Below, piece after piece: positions 1-8,943 of a stretch of 64,000 bases of DNA. Source of the DNA: Mycobacteroides salmoniphilum (GTDB lineage: Bacteria; Actinomycetota; Actinomycetes; Mycobacteriales; Mycobacteriaceae). The notes under the pieces were generated by a model, which was not told the DNA's origin, did no database searches, and saw nothing but the letters and a program-made list of their open reading frames with translations. The DNA lies in the NCBI RefSeq assembly GCF_004924335.1, contig NZ_CP024633.1, positions 1,550,001 to 1,614,000 of the forward strand, written 5' to 3'. Every line of letters starts with the position of its first letter. Within the stretch, counting starts at the first letter, position 1. The translations under genes were made by a program, and so were the position numbers.

Positions 1-732
1 GCCGACCGCATCGTGACCCTGCTGACCCGCCAGCATGGCCTGGTCCGCGCGGTAGCCAAGGGAGTGCGCCGCACCCGCAGTAAGTTCGGGTCACGGCTGG
101 AACCATTCGCGCATATCGATGTGCAGCTGTATCCGGGACGCAACCTCGACATCGTCACGCAGGTGCAGGCTATCGATGCCTTCGCGTCGGACATCGTCAG
201 CGATTACGGCCGGTACACCACCGCCTGCGCCATCCTGGAGACCGCCGAGCGGATCGCCGGTGAAGAACGCGCTCCGGCCCTCGCTCTGCATCGCCTCACC
301 GTCGGCGCGCTCAGGGCCATCGCCGATCAGCAGCGCTCGCGCGAGTTGGTTCTCGATGCATATCTGTTGCGCGCCATGAGCATTGCCGGGTGGGCACCCG
401 CCATCAACGAGTGTGCGCGCTGTGCCACCCCCGGCCCGCACCGTGCCTTCCATGTGGGGGCGGGTGGCAGCGTCTGTGTGCACTGTCGTCCCGCGGGTGC
501 GGTGACCCCACCGCCGGGTGTGCTGGAGCTGATGGCCGCGCTTCATGACGGCGACTGGGCGGCCACCGATGACGTGCCGCAGACCCAGCGCACCCAGGCC
601 AGCGGATTGATCGCGGCGCATTTGCAGTGGCATCTGGAGCGCAAGCTGCGGACACTCCCGCTCGTCGAACGCGGGACCAGGTTAAATATGACCCATGGTG
701 AAGAGCAGCCAGCCCGATCCGCAGCAGGATAA
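1..732 (+). CDS. recO: DNA repair protein RecO, 5' end cut by window edge
   Basis: RecO loads RecA during RecF-pathway recombinational repair. The reading frame is open from base 1 and begins inside the N-terminal OB-fold ([10 protein letters not shown], then [17 protein letters not shown]), so about 15-20 residues are missing to the left. The C-terminal part carries the RecO zinc-finger cysteines (CARC ... CVHC, about 412-490). The last residues after LPLVERG differ from the M. tuberculosis tail as I recall it, and the 3' end overlaps uppS by 38 nt, which suggests coupled expression. Identity is clear; only the extreme C-terminus is unusual. Confidence 0.95.
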   Translation, partial: ADRIVTLLTRQHGLVRAVAKGVRRTRSKFGSRLEPFAHIDVQLYPGRNLDIVTQVQAIDAFASDIVSDYGRYTTACAILETAERIAGEERAPALALHRLTVGALRAIADQQRSRELVLDAYLLRAMSIAGWAPAINECARCATPGPHRAFHVGAGGSVCVHCRPAGAVTPPPGVLELMAALHDGDWAATDDVPQTQRTQASGLIAAHLQWHLERKLRTLPLVERGTRLNMTHGEEQPARSAAG

Positions 733-1603
733 GTACTTCACGGATTGGGCCGACGTCCCGCCCGGCTACGCCCCGACGTTCCCGGACAAGACGGTTTTTC
801 CTGCCGTTTTCCCCAAGCTGCTGCCCGGTTCGGGCCCCCATGGCACCCGTCCACATCCCGCGCCGAAGCATCCCTCGGGTGCCATACCGCCGGTCATCCC
901 CAAGGAACTGATTCCCCGGCACGTCGCGGTGGTGATGGACGGCAACGGGCGCTGGGCGCGGGCCCGTGGGCTGCCACGCACCGAGGGGCACAAGATGGGC
1001 GAGGCCACCATGATGGACATGGTCTGCGGTGCCATCGAGATGGGCATCCCGTGGCTCACCACCTACGCGTTCTCGACGGAGAACTGGAGAAGGCCCGCGG
1101 ACGAAGTCCGATTCCTCATGGGCTTCAATCGCGACGTGGTCAAACGGCGGAGGCACGATCTGAACAACATGGGGGTGCGGTTCCGCTGGGCGGGGCAGAA
1201 GACGCGGTTGTGGAGCAGTGTCTACAAGGAGCTCGAGATCACCGAGGAGCTGACCAAGAACAACAGCACGCTGACGTTGACCACGTGCATCAACTACGGC
1301 GGCCGCGCCGAAATCGCCGAAGCGACAAGACGAATCGCCCGGCTGGTGGAGTCCGGACAGCTCAAGCCGGACCGCATCACCGAGGAGACCGTCGCCAAGT
1401 ACCTCGACGAGCCCGATATGCCCGATGTCGATCTGTTCCTGCGGCCCTCGGGCGAGTTCCGGTCGAGCAACTTCATGATGTGGCAGTCGGCCTACGCTGA
1501 GTTCGTGTTCCAGGAAAAGATGTACCCCGACTTTGACCGCCGCGATCTGTGGGCGGCCTGCCTGGAATACGCGCAGCGCGACCGGCGATTCGGTACCGCC
1601 TGA
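695..1603 (+). CDS. uppS: Decaprenyl (polyprenyl) diphosphate synthase
   Basis: A cis-prenyltransferase that builds the polyprenyl phosphate carrier for peptidoglycan, arabinogalactan and lipoarabinomannan synthesis. The diagnostic motif [12 protein letters not shown] is followed by [18 protein letters not shown] and the C-terminal [19 protein letters not shown], the complete UPP synthase signature set. The 302-residue length and the roughly 75-residue N-terminal extension match the mycobacterial Rv2361c type. The ATG start overlaps recO. The next gene begins at its stop codon (1-nt overlap), so recO-uppS-YbjN form one transcription unit. Confidence 0.96.
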   Translation: MVKSSQPDPQQDKYFTDWADVPPGYAPTFPDKTVFPAVFPKLLPGSGPHGTRPHPAPKHPSGAIPPVIPKELIPRHVAVVMDGNGRWARARGLPRTEGHKMGEATMMDMVCGAIEMGIPWLTTYAFSTENWRRPADEVRFLMGFNRDVVKRRRHDLNNMGVRFRWAGQKTRLWSSVYKELEITEELTKNNSTLTLTTCINYGGRAEIAEATRRIARLVESGQLKPDRITEETVAKYLDEPDMPDVDLFLRPSGEFRSSNFMMWQSAYAEFVFQEKMYPDFDRRDLWAACLEYAQRDRRFGTA

Positions 1604-2043
1604 TGGTTGATGAGCCGCTTGCGCGAAGAGGATCAGGCGCTGACCCCGATAACGGAGCCGACGAGATTCTGGACCGCGTGTACCGCGTGCTGCACCCGGT
1701 GCTGCCGGTCACCAGGGAAGCCGATGGTGCGCTGACCGCCGACTACGAGGGCACGCTCTCCTCGATCCGCGCAGTCACCATCGCACCAGGCCTGGATGTG
1801 GTCTCGCTGTCGCAGGTGCTGGCCTGGGATGTCGCCGTCAATGCGAAATCGCGGCACCTGGTCGACGGGCTCGCGCAGAAGTCCCTGTTTGGGAACATTC
1901 TGTTGATCGCCAAGGGGCGCAAGGCAGATGTGTTGTTGCGCTACAACTTTCCCGCCACCGAAATCACGGATGAGGCATTGGTGACACTGCTGCTGATGGT
2001 GTTTTCGACGGGCGCTGACGCGAGAAAGGCGTTGGGCAACTAG
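1603..2043 (+). CDS. YbjN-family protein (Rv2360c-like)
   Basis: A 146-residue soluble protein of the YbjN/type III chaperone-like fold, in the position of M. tuberculosis Rv2360c beside uppS and zur. The visible core is YRVLHPVLPVTREADGALTADYEG followed by a WDVAVNAKSRH stretch and a C-terminal helix. The ATG shares its A with the uppS stop codon. The 3' end overlaps the convergent zur gene by 4 nt. The molecular function of this family is not established and I do not assign one. Confidence 0.8.
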   Translation: MVDEPLARRGSGADPDNGADEILDRVYRVLHPVLPVTREADGALTADYEGTLSSIRAVTIAPGLDVVSLSQVLAWDVAVNAKSRHLVDGLAQKSLFGNILLIAKGRKADVLLRYNFPATEITDEALVTLLLMVFSTGADARKALGN

Positions 2044-2471
2044 GAGACCGCGTTGGCCGCGCTGCAGCGACTACACAGGCCGAAGACCTCCACCGTGTGG
2101 TGGACCTCGGTGAAGCCGTGCTCCACGGCGATGTCGGCGGCCCACCCCTCGACCGCGCCCGCCTGAACCTCGACCGCGAAACCGCAACTCTGGCAGACCA
2201 AGTGGTGGTGGTGGCCGTCCGAACAGCGCCGGTACACCGACTCGCCGGTGTCGTTGCGCAGCACATCGACCTCGCCCGAGGTCGACATCGACTGCAGGGT
2301 CCGATACACGGTGGTCAGGCCAATGCCTTCCCCGGTGCGCTTGAGTTCGTCATGCAGCTCTTGCGCAGACCTGAATTCGTCGGTCCGTTTCAGCAGGGCG
2401 GTAATGGCCGCCCGCTGGCGGGTGGACCGCACGGTTCCTGGCAAGACCGCCCGCTCCTCGCGGACGCTCAT
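2040..2471 (-). CDS. zur: Zinc uptake regulator Zur (FurB)
   Basis: A Fur-family repressor that senses Zn(II) and represses zinc-acquisition genes in mycobacteria. The 143-residue protein has the winged-helix (STRQRAAITALLKRTDEFRSAQELHDEL, then GLTTVYRTL), the metal-site segment RRCSDGHHHHLVCQSCG and the C-terminal CSRC, giving the structural CxxC...CxxC zinc pair. It is the second gene of a smtB-zur operon: its ATG overlaps the smtB stop by 4 nt. The orthologous pair in M. tuberculosis is Rv2358-Rv2359. Its position 0.8 kb from a Zur-box-like palindrome (3262-3282) makes it the probable regulator of the adjacent cluster. Confidence 0.94.
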   Translation of the reverse strand: MSVREERAVLPGTVRSTRQRAAITALLKRTDEFRSAQELHDELKRTGEGIGLTTVYRTLQSMSTSGEVDVLRNDTGESVYRRCSDGHHHHLVCQSCGFAVEVQAGAVEGWAADIAVEHGFTEVHHTVEVFGLCSRCSAANAVS

Positions 2472-2827
2472 CTCTGTTCCTCGGTGTGGGCAACGGCATC
2501 GACGACGATATGGGAGAGGTGATCGTCGACGAGGCGGTACATCACCTCTCGCCCCTGGCGCTCCCCGGAGACCACTCCCGCGGCCTTGAGTACCCGTAGG
2601 TGCTGACTGATGAGCGGCTGGGCGACACCGACGGCGTCGACCAACTCGTGGACGCAGCGTTGCGATTCGCGCAGCTGCAGCACGATGGCGATGCGTACCG
2701 GCGCGGCAAGTGCACGGAGCAGCTCACCGGACTGTTCGAGGATCTCACGCGAGGGCAGCGGACCGGGCGGCGTGAGCGGAGCATGCGGTGGTTCGTCATG
2801 TGCGGAACTAAGCACGGTGTTCACCAC
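2468..2827 (-). CDS. smtB: Zinc-sensing ArsR/SmtB repressor
   Basis: A 119-residue ArsR-family regulator. In M. tuberculosis the orthologue represses the smtB-zur operon and is released by zinc, so Zur is made when zinc is plentiful. The winged-helix core reads LLRALAAPVRIAIVLQL ... VHELVDAVGVAQPLISQHLRVLKAAGVV. The C-terminal helix DDHLSHIVVDAVAH carries the spaced Asp/His ligands of the alpha-5 zinc site. The start is one of two adjacent GTG codons (2827 or 2824). It reads toward zur and away from the large cluster, so the 490-nt gap upstream holds divergent promoters. Confidence 0.93.
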   Translation of the reverse strand: MVNTVLSSAHDEPPHAPLTPPGPLPSREILEQSGELLRALAAPVRIAIVLQLRESQRCVHELVDAVGVAQPLISQHLRVLKAAGVVSGERQGREVMYRLVDDHLSHIVVDAVAHTEEQR

Positions 2828-3261
2828 GGCGCTTCACCTTCAACCTGAATCACGCCCCGGCCTGTCCGGAGACCCAACATACGGTCCGGCGGCAAACCGG
2901 GCCCATCTCTTGAGGGTAGTGGCCGATTGCCGATCTGGTTATCAGGCTGTGGTCGTGGCGGGTGGGGACCGGTGTGGGCTCGGGCCACGGCGGGATACCT
3001 CCTCCGACTCTTTGAAAGTTTGCTGAAATGTCGAGATGTGTCCGTGTGGCGGGCGGCGAACGGTGTGAAAGGTCCTGCGAGTCTGGCCACGGCCGGTGAT
3101 TTAACCATGGCGGCCTGGTGTTCACTCCAGGTTGGAGTGGTCGGGGTTCTGGCGTGTCACATCGCAATTTATGCACCTTAACCGGCCAATTCTGGGTGAG
3201 CAGCGTCACAGCGCACTCACAGGACTCGGCGTTGACATGCAGCCACTCTATCTCTACGTTA

Positions 3262-3282
3262 TGAAAACGATAATCATTACCA
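3262..3282 (+). promoter_or_regulatory. Zur-box-like operator
   Basis: A 21-base AT-rich imperfect palindrome beginning TGAAAACGAT, centred at 3272. Seven of ten base pairs are symmetric, including both TG/CA ends and the core GAT-A-ATC. This form (TGAAAAtGAT..ATCATTttCA) is what mycobacterial and actinobacterial Zur boxes look like. It ends 35 nt before the chosen ATG of the first cluster gene, and a TATTAT -10-like hexamer follows at 3285-3290, so bound Zur would cover the promoter. An IdeR box is excluded because there is no TTAGGTTAGGCTAACC-type sequence. Confidence 0.75.
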
Positions 3283-3284
3283 AT

Positions 3285-3290
3285 TATTAT
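3285..3290 (+). promoter_or_regulatory. Putative -10 element (TATTAT) of the cluster
   Basis: TATTAT is close to the mycobacterial SigA-type -10 consensus. Its upstream partner region at about 3261-3266 (ATGAAA) is poor but lies about 18 nt away. The element overlaps the edge of the Zur-like palindrome, as expected for a repressible promoter. Assigned by position and composition only. Confidence 0.4.
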
Positions 3291-3317
3291 TGTGACGCCT
3301 ACCTGAGGATGATCGCC

Positions 3318-4400
3318 ATGGCCACCTTTGCTACCGGCACCGACGAGCTGAAGAACATCGACGGTGTGAACCGGCCGGGATGGTTTGTCAGCAGACGCGT
3401 CGACATCCTCTTCGTCTTCGGTTTGGGCGCGTTGTTGTCGGCAGTGCTCTTCGCGGCCGACGGGCACAAGGGGGTATTCCTCGTCGGTGCGGTGGCCTTC
3501 TCCCTGCTTTCCGACCTCCCGCATGTGCTGACGACGACGGCGCGCGTGTGGATGGATCCCCGCGAGCGGTCCCGGTTCTGGGCGCACTACGTGATCAGCT
3601 TCATCGTGGTCGCCGCGATTGTCGGCACGTTGTGGTTCGGCGGCTGGATGGTGCCGCTGCTGGCCGTCTGGGCCTATTGGCAGGTGTTCCACGTTCTCAA
3701 ACAGCACTTCGGCATCATCAACATCTACGCGGCGAAGAATGGTTACAAGGGCCCGCGCAACCGGATCAAGTACGCCTTGTATGCCGTCTGTCTGGCTCCG
3801 GTGCTGTACCGGGCGAGCCAGGGCCTGAACTTCTCCGAGTACGTGGTCTTCGGTCACCGACTGCCCTTCTCGAACCTGAGTGTGCCGGTGCCGCCCATTC
3901 CCGGATTCCTGGTTATCGGTGGGTTCGTCTGCGCCGCAGTCATGTTGGGTATCGCCGTCTGGGAGCAGGTGCAGCTGAAGCGGGCCGGGCAGCGCACGCT
4001 GCCTGCCATGTCGGTGGCCACCTTCATCATCGCGGCGCTGTCCTACAACCTGTCCTACCTGCTGGTCTCGGACCTTTTCGCGCTCATTCTGATCGCGACG
4101 ACTACGCACAGCCTGCAGTACCACCTGATCAACTGGACGCGGAACAACACCCGCTTCGCGCGCACCGAGGATCCGGGCGAGAAGAAGCTGCTGCTGGCAC
4201 GGCTCTCGACGCGTAAGGCGCTGCCGCTGTACATCGCGTTCTTCGGGGGGCTGGGCATCCTCGCCGGCCAGCTCGACACGGTCATCTTCGCGGTCCCGCT
4301 GACCTTCGTGCTGCACCACTTCTACATGGACGGCGCGCTGTGGAAGAGCAAGGGCAATCCCGAACTGGCCCACGACCTGGGAATCGTCCGTGCTGGATAG
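3318..4400 (+). CDS. His-rich polytopic membrane protein, first gene of the cluster
   Basis: A 360-residue integral membrane protein with about eight hydrophobic segments and conserved-looking histidine motifs facing them: DLPHVL, VFHVLKQHFGI, THSLQYHL and LHHFYMDGALWK. Clustered His in membrane helices suggests a metal (perhaps di-iron) site, but I do not recognise a characterised family. Several starts are possible. I chose ATG 3318, with GAGGAT about 8 nt upstream and the operator fully outside the gene; ATG 3309 is an alternative. It overlaps the next gene by 11 nt. In this context it is either a lipid-modifying oxidase or a transport or biogenesis factor. Confidence 0.75.
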   Translation: MATFATGTDELKNIDGVNRPGWFVSRRVDILFVFGLGALLSAVLFAADGHKGVFLVGAVAFSLLSDLPHVLTTTARVWMDPRERSRFWAHYVISFIVVAAIVGTLWFGGWMVPLLAVWAYWQVFHVLKQHFGIINIYAAKNGYKGPRNRIKYALYAVCLAPVLYRASQGLNFSEYVVFGHRLPFSNLSVPVPPIPGFLVIGGFVCAAVMLGIAVWEQVQLKRAGQRTLPAMSVATFIIAALSYNLSYLLVSDLFALILIATTTHSLQYHLINWTRNNTRFARTEDPGEKKLLLARLSTRKALPLYIAFFGGLGILAGQLDTVIFAVPLTFVLHHFYMDGALWKSKGNPELAHDLGIVRAG

Positions 4401-5556
4401 CGGATTGATCGAGCAGCGGCAGGCTCGCCTACCGGTGTCGGTGCGGCGCGTCGGATCGCGCCGCGAGGCCAAGCAATTCGTCGCGATGCCGTGGCGCATC
4501 TACGGCGACGACCCCAACTGGCGCCCCACGCTGCGCCGCGTCATGCACGCGAAGATGAACTCCACGCACAACCCGCTGCACCGCGAGGTGCAGATCGAGA
4601 ACTTCGTCGCCTACCGCGGCGACAGCCCCGTGGGCCGCATCTCCGCCAGCATCGACTCGGCCTACGTGCAGCGCTATGGCGAGTGTGCATTCTTTGGGTT
4701 CTTCGAGAGCGAGGATGACGACGCGGTCGCCGGCGCCCTGCTCGGGGCGGCCGAACAATGGGCCGTGCGCCGGGGCATCACCAAGATGGTCGGTCCGTTC
4801 AGCTATACCTCCCGTGAGGAAGTCGGACTCCTTGTCTCCGGGTACGACAGGCCGCCGGCGGTCATGCAGCCGTACAACCCCCGGTACTACCCGGCGCTGG
4901 TCGAGGCGGCCGGATATCGCAAGAAATTTGATTCCGCCTCCTTCCGTTGGCATGTCGATGGCAACCCGGAGGTTCAGCAGCGCCTGCTCAGGCGGGCCGA
5001 CGCGGTCATGCGCGACCAGGGCGTAACGGTGCGCTCGGTGCGGATGCGCGACTATGGCGACGAGCTGGAGATGTTGCGCGGTCTCTACAACGACTCCTTT
5101 GCCCACCATCCCGAGAATGTCCCGCTCAGTCGTGAGGTGTTCTCGGGGATGGCCGCGGAGATGCGGCCCCTGATCGATCCGAACATCGTCCGGATAGTCG
5201 AATCCGGAGGCACTCCAGTGGGATTCCTGCTGATGCTGCCGGACGTCAATGAGGTCGTCGGGCGCTCGGGGCGGCTCACGCCGGCGCTGCTGACACGGCT
5301 CGCGGCCCGGCGCAAGGGGCGCATCCGCGGGATCGAAACCGCCGTGGTGGTGCTCATCGGCGCGGTGCAGACCCAGTTCGGGGCCGGGATCGGACGGATC
5401 CTGGCGGGGGAGATCGTCCGGACGATCACCGGCAGCGGCTACTCCTCGGTGGCCACCACCTGGGTGCACGAGGACAACGTGTGGTCGAATTCGCTGACCT
5501 CCCAGATGAAGACGGACCCGGAGAAAATCCATCGGGTCTACCAGAAGGCGCTGTGA
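4390..5556 (+). CDS. GNAT-superfamily acyltransferase-like protein (YghO type)
   Basis: A 388-residue protein with the look of large two-domain GNAT proteins related to E. coli YghO: an N-terminal FVAMPWRIYGDDPNWRPTLR segment, VAYRGDSPVGRISASID (GNAT strand pair), MVGPFSYTSREEVGLLV, then a C-terminal domain with YNDSFAHHPENVPLS and a second VGFLLMLPDVNEV strand. GTG start at 4390, overlapping the gene before by 11 nt. It may transfer an acyl or aminoacyl group onto the amine made by the decarboxylase encoded downstream. The substrate cannot be read from sequence. Confidence 0.75.
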   Translation: MLDSGLIEQRQARLPVSVRRVGSRREAKQFVAMPWRIYGDDPNWRPTLRRVMHAKMNSTHNPLHREVQIENFVAYRGDSPVGRISASIDSAYVQRYGECAFFGFFESEDDDAVAGALLGAAEQWAVRRGITKMVGPFSYTSREEVGLLVSGYDRPPAVMQPYNPRYYPALVEAAGYRKKFDSASFRWHVDGNPEVQQRLLRRADAVMRDQGVTVRSVRMRDYGDELEMLRGLYNDSFAHHPENVPLSREVFSGMAAEMRPLIDPNIVRIVESGGTPVGFLLMLPDVNEVVGRSGRLTPALLTRLAARRKGRIRGIETAVVVLIGAVQTQFGAGIGRILAGEIVRTITGSGYSSVATTWVHEDNVWSNSLTSQMKTDPEKIHRVYQKAL

Positions 5557-6536
5557 TGGGCGGCCGGATATTGGTCACCGGGGCCACCGGGTACCTGGGT
5601 TCCACGCTCGTCGCGTCTTTGGTGCAGGCGGGCGAGCGGGTCACCGTCGTGACGAACCCGCACGACTCTGCCGTTGTTGGCGACGAGCTGCGTCCGCATG
5701 TCGACACGGCCTGCGCCGACATCACCGATGCGCAGAGCGTCGATGAGGCGATGCGAGGTGTGTCCCACGTGTATCACCTCGCCGGTATCGCATCACCGAA
5801 CTCCCGCCTGGGGCATCGTATTTGGCAGACCAATGTGCTCGGCACCTACCAGGTGGCGCGTGCCGCCCTGAAGCACGGTGTCCAGCGCGTGGTACACGTG
5901 TCGTCGACCGCCGCCGTCGGCTATCCGCCCAACGGTGTGGTGGCGGACGAAGACTTTGATCTGCGGGATTCGGTGCTGGACAACGTGTATTCGGAGTCCA
6001 AGCGCGCGGGGGAGCGGCTGGTGCTGGACTTCGCCGAGCGCGGTCTGGACGTTGTCGTCGTGAACCCCGCCGCCGTGTTCGCGCCGGGCGCGGGGCCTGC
6101 CCGGTCCTGGCAGGGGCTATTGGTCGCTGCCCGCAAGGGCCTGCTGCGCGTGGTACCGCCCGGCGGCACCGCGGTGTGCTCGGCGCAGGATTTCGTCGTG
6201 GGTATCACCGCGGCGATGGCCAAGGGCGACACCGGGCGCCGGTACATCCTGAGCACCGCGAATCTGTCCTACCGGCAGATCGGGGAGTTGCTCGTGACCG
6301 CGGTGGGGCGCGAGCACCCGGTGCGGTCCGCGCCCATGGGACTGTTCCGGGCGGTGGGCAAGGGCAACAGGTTGGTGCGCGATGTCTCTACGCGCTTCGA
6401 CCCCGACGATGCGCTGATTCCCGAGAACGTGGAACTGATGGCCCGCGAGTTGTACTACGCACCCGATAGGGCAGTGCGAGAGCTGGGAATTCCCCAGGTG
6501 TCTACCCACGAATTGATAGCGGAGTTTGTGCGATGA
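5556..6536 (+). CDS. NAD(P)-dependent epimerase/dehydratase (extended SDR)
   Basis: A 326-residue Rossmann-fold enzyme. The N-terminus ILVTGATGYLGSTL is the TGxxGxxG dinucleotide motif, and YSESK supplies the catalytic Tyr-xxx-Lys. HVSSTAAVG provides the active-site Ser/Thr region, and NPAAVFAPG is typical of extended SDRs of the 3-beta-HSD/dihydroflavonol reductase type. The ATG shares one base with the preceding stop. Likely reduces or oxidises a carbonyl/hydroxyl in the lipid product of the cluster; the exact reaction is unknown. Confidence 0.85.
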   Translation: MGGRILVTGATGYLGSTLVASLVQAGERVTVVTNPHDSAVVGDELRPHVDTACADITDAQSVDEAMRGVSHVYHLAGIASPNSRLGHRIWQTNVLGTYQVARAALKHGVQRVVHVSSTAAVGYPPNGVVADEDFDLRDSVLDNVYSESKRAGERLVLDFAERGLDVVVVNPAAVFAPGAGPARSWQGLLVAARKGLLRVVPPGGTAVCSAQDFVVGITAAMAKGDTGRRYILSTANLSYRQIGELLVTAVGREHPVRSAPMGLFRAVGKGNRLVRDVSTRFDPDDALIPENVELMARELYYAPDRAVRELGIPQVSTHELIAEFVR

Positions 6537-7591
6537 CGGTCGAGGCACGGCAGACGCAGGGTGGCTCCAAGGAGGCGCTCGGCATCTCGATGGCCGATGC
6601 GCGCGCCCTGGTGGCAGACCTCACCGCGCGCCGCCAGTGGATCTATTGGCTGGACCTGGCCGCCTGCGTGGCAATCGGATACACGGCATTCCTGTTGTGC
6701 CCGGCCGACGATCTGCTGTCACTGCCGGCGGCGGCGTGCATGGTGGTGGCGGCCTTCGCGTTTTATCGCGGAGTGTTGTTTGTCCACGAGCTGGTGCACG
6801 CCGAGCGCGATCTGCGCTGGTTCTCGGTGGTCTGGCACGTGGTATGCGGAATCCCTTTTCTGGCACCGAAGTTCACCTTCGAGTTCCATCATGAACATCA
6901 CGCGTCGCGTACCTATGGCACAGCCGAGGACGGGGAGTACGTGGCGTACGGCAGCGAGCCGCGCTGGCGCATCATCTTGTTGCCGTTCACCGCGCTGGGC
7001 GGGCCGTTGGCATTCGTCTTCCGGTTCCTGGTGCTGGCTCCGCTGAGCTGGTTGATTCCCGCGATCAGGCCCGTCGTGCTCACCCGGGCGTCATCGCTCA
7101 TGATCGACGCCGATTTCGAGCGCCCGCTGCCGCCGGCAGGCACGCCTCGCTCCTGGCTGATGCAGGAAATCGCTTGTTTCGCTTACACATCGGCCTTGCT
7201 GGTGCTGCTGCTCCTGGGCGCCTACTCGCCGTACCGGCTGCTGGAGGCGTACCTGGTGGTCGCCATAGCGCTATTCGTGAACTGGCTGCGAGTGCTGGCG
7301 GCGCACCGGTACGAGGGCACGACCGAGCGGATGACCTTCCCGGAGCAGGTTCTCGATTCCATCGACCATCCCTCGGTCCCGGTACTGGGCTCACTGTGGG
7401 CGCCGGTGGGGTTGCGTTTCCATGCGGTACACCACTTCTTCCCTCAGTTGCCCTACCACCAGTTGGGTGAGGCGCGCCGTCGGCTCATGGCGGCGATCCC
7501 GCCTGATGCCGGGTACTGGTGCACCGAAGACCGTTCACTCGCCTCATCGCTGCGGCGTCTACTCGCCCACCCGCGTAAGGACACGGTATGA
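6533..7591 (+). CDS. Fatty-acid-desaturase-fold membrane oxidase
   Basis: A 352-residue membrane protein with the three histidine boxes of the membrane FA desaturase/hydroxylase superfamily: HELVH (85-89), HHEHH (119-123) and HAVHH near residue 298, which bind a di-iron centre. Four or five hydrophobic segments separate the boxes in the usual way. The start overlaps the SDR stop as ATGA. It could desaturate or hydroxylate a fatty acyl chain, or act on the amine; members of this superfamily do all of these. Fourth of 22 same-strand genes. Confidence 0.88.
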   Translation: MTVEARQTQGGSKEALGISMADARALVADLTARRQWIYWLDLAACVAIGYTAFLLCPADDLLSLPAAACMVVAAFAFYRGVLFVHELVHAERDLRWFSVVWHVVCGIPFLAPKFTFEFHHEHHASRTYGTAEDGEYVAYGSEPRWRIILLPFTALGGPLAFVFRFLVLAPLSWLIPAIRPVVLTRASSLMIDADFERPLPPAGTPRSWLMQEIACFAYTSALLVLLLLGAYSPYRLLEAYLVVAIALFVNWLRVLAAHRYEGTTERMTFPEQVLDSIDHPSVPVLGSLWAPVGLRFHAVHHFFPQLPYHQLGEARRRLMAAIPPDAGYWCTEDRSLASSLRRLLAHPRKDTV

Positions 7592-8943
7592 ACACCACCC
7601 AATTGACTTCCATGGCACGAGAATCCGGAGCTGCCACCTACTCTCGTCGCCTGCCGATACGGCCGGTTGAGGCGCGCGGCGCCCGGGTGCGCGCCGACGA
7701 CGGGCGCTGGTACGTCGACTGCCTGGCCGCTGCCGGGGCCATGTCCTTGGGCTGGAATCACCCCGTCGTCAGCGAGGCCGTCATGAAGACGGTGTCCTCC
7801 GGAGAACCGTTACTGTCACTGGATTTTCACACGCCGTCTCGGGACCGTTTCGTCGAGGAGCTGCTGTCCATCCTGCCGGTGCGGCTTGCCGCCGACGCCA
7901 GCATCCACCTGTGCTCGCCCAGTGGGGCGAGCGCGGTGGAGGCGGCGCTCATGCTCGCCGAGGTCGCCACCGGCGGGCGCGAACACGTGGGTGTGCAAGG
8001 CGGATTCCACGGCTGCACACGGGCCGCACGTGCGGCGAGCTCTGGCGGCGGTCTGCGCCAGCAGCCGGTGGTGCTGGCCCCGCACGCGAGCTTCCTGCCA
8101 TACCCGCAGGAGTACCGCAGTCCGTTCGGGGTGAGCGGAGAGCAGGGGGTTGAGCTGGCGATCGCGGCCGCCGACGCGCTTGCGCGCCCGCACAGCGGAG
8201 TGACGGCGCCCGCATCGTTGATCGCAGAGTTCGTGCTGGGTGAGGGCGGGGTGATTCCCGCTCCACCGCGCTGGGGTCAGGCCTTGCGCCGGACCGCATC
8301 GACCCTCGGGATACCGCTGATCGCCGATGAGGTGCAGGCCGGTATGTACCGCACGGGTCCGGCATGGGCATTTCAGCACTGTGGCATCGAACCCGACATG
8401 GTGGTGATCTCCAAGGGACTCGGCTCCGGTATCCCCATCGCGGTCCTGGTGGTGCGCAAGGAGTTCGACGTGTGGGAACCCGGCGCGTTCACCGGGACCT
8501 TCCGCGGGAACGCCATGGCCTTCGCCGCCGCCAGCGCCGTGATGCGCTTCGCGCGCGAGAACGGACTGCGCGGGCAGGTTACCGCCCGCGGCAAGGTCTT
8601 CCTGGATGGCTTGACCGCCATCGCATCCCGCTCGAAGCTGGTCGGCGATGTGCGCGGGATCGGGCTCATGCTGGGTGTGGAGATCGTAGACCCCGACCTG
8701 CCGTGGCCGCATGACGCCGGAGCGCCGGCGCCCGAGCTCGCCGCCGACATCCAGCGTGCGTGCCTGCACCATGGCCTCATCGTCGAGACCGGCGGCCAGT
8801 ACGGCAACGTGGTGCGTTTCTTGCCGCCGTTGATCATCGAGGAACCCGATATCTCCGCGGCGCTGAACGCATTCGAATCGGCCCTTGTCGCGGTGGAGCG
8901 CACCCGGTCCACCAGCGAGCGCGCATGGGCAGAATCCCGGTGA
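7588..8943 (+). CDS. dat: Diaminobutyrate--2-oxoglutarate aminotransferase
   Basis: A class-III PLP aminotransferase of 451 residues, expected to convert L-aspartate 4-semialdehyde to L-2,4-diaminobutyrate with glutamate as donor. Visible motifs: SGASAVEAALMLA, GGFHGCTRAA, LIADEVQAGMYRTG, the PLP lysine K276 in VVISKGLGSG, and VWEPGAFTGTFRGNAMAF, which is characteristic of the EctB/Dat/RhbA group rather than ornithine or GABA aminotransferases. The immediately following decarboxylase makes the classic Dat-Ddc pair. ATGA overlap with the gene before. An EctB role is unlikely because no ectA or ectC homologue follows. Confidence 0.85.
   Translation: MNTTQLTSMARESGAATYSRRLPIRPVEARGARVRADDGRWYVDCLAAAGAMSLGWNHPVVSEAVMKTVSSGEPLLSLDFHTPSRDRFVEELLSILPVRLAADASIHLCSPSGASAVEAALMLAEVATGGREHVGVQGGFHGCTRAARAASSGGGLRQQPVVLAPHASFLPYPQEYRSPFGVSGEQGVELAIAAADALARPHSGVTAPASLIAEFVLGEGGVIPAPPRWGQALRRTASTLGIPLIADEVQAGMYRTGPAWAFQHCGIEPDMVVISKGLGSGIPIAVLVVRKEFDVWEPGAFTGTFRGNAMAFAAASAVMRFARENGLRGQVTARGKVFLDGLTAIASRSKLVGDVRGIGLMLGVEIVDPDLPWPHDAGAPAPELAADIQRACLHHGLIVETGGQYGNVVRFLPPLIIEEPDISAALNAFESALVAVERTRSTSERAWAESR

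Larger units (their letters stand above)
2828..3317. other. Intergenic region between smtB and the Mce/diamine cluster
   Basis: A 490-nt gap between divergently transcribed genes. The left part is GC-rich and shows no gene I can support. The part from about 3255 to 3300 is sharply AT-rich against its surroundings and contains the palindrome described separately. An open reading frame runs through the gap in frame with the first cluster gene, but translation from upstream of the operator is unlikely. Confidence 0.7.

Noticed and set aside
2850..4499. 549-codon open frame on the minus strand across the intergenic region and the first cluster gene
   Set aside because: Arg/His/Gln-rich composition, no domain, and it covers the operator and a well-supported plus-strand membrane protein. 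It is the usual high-GC antisense artefact.
7588..8943. EctB of an ectoine pathway
   Set aside because: No ectA, ectC or ectD-like gene follows; the Ddc partner points to diaminopropane instead.
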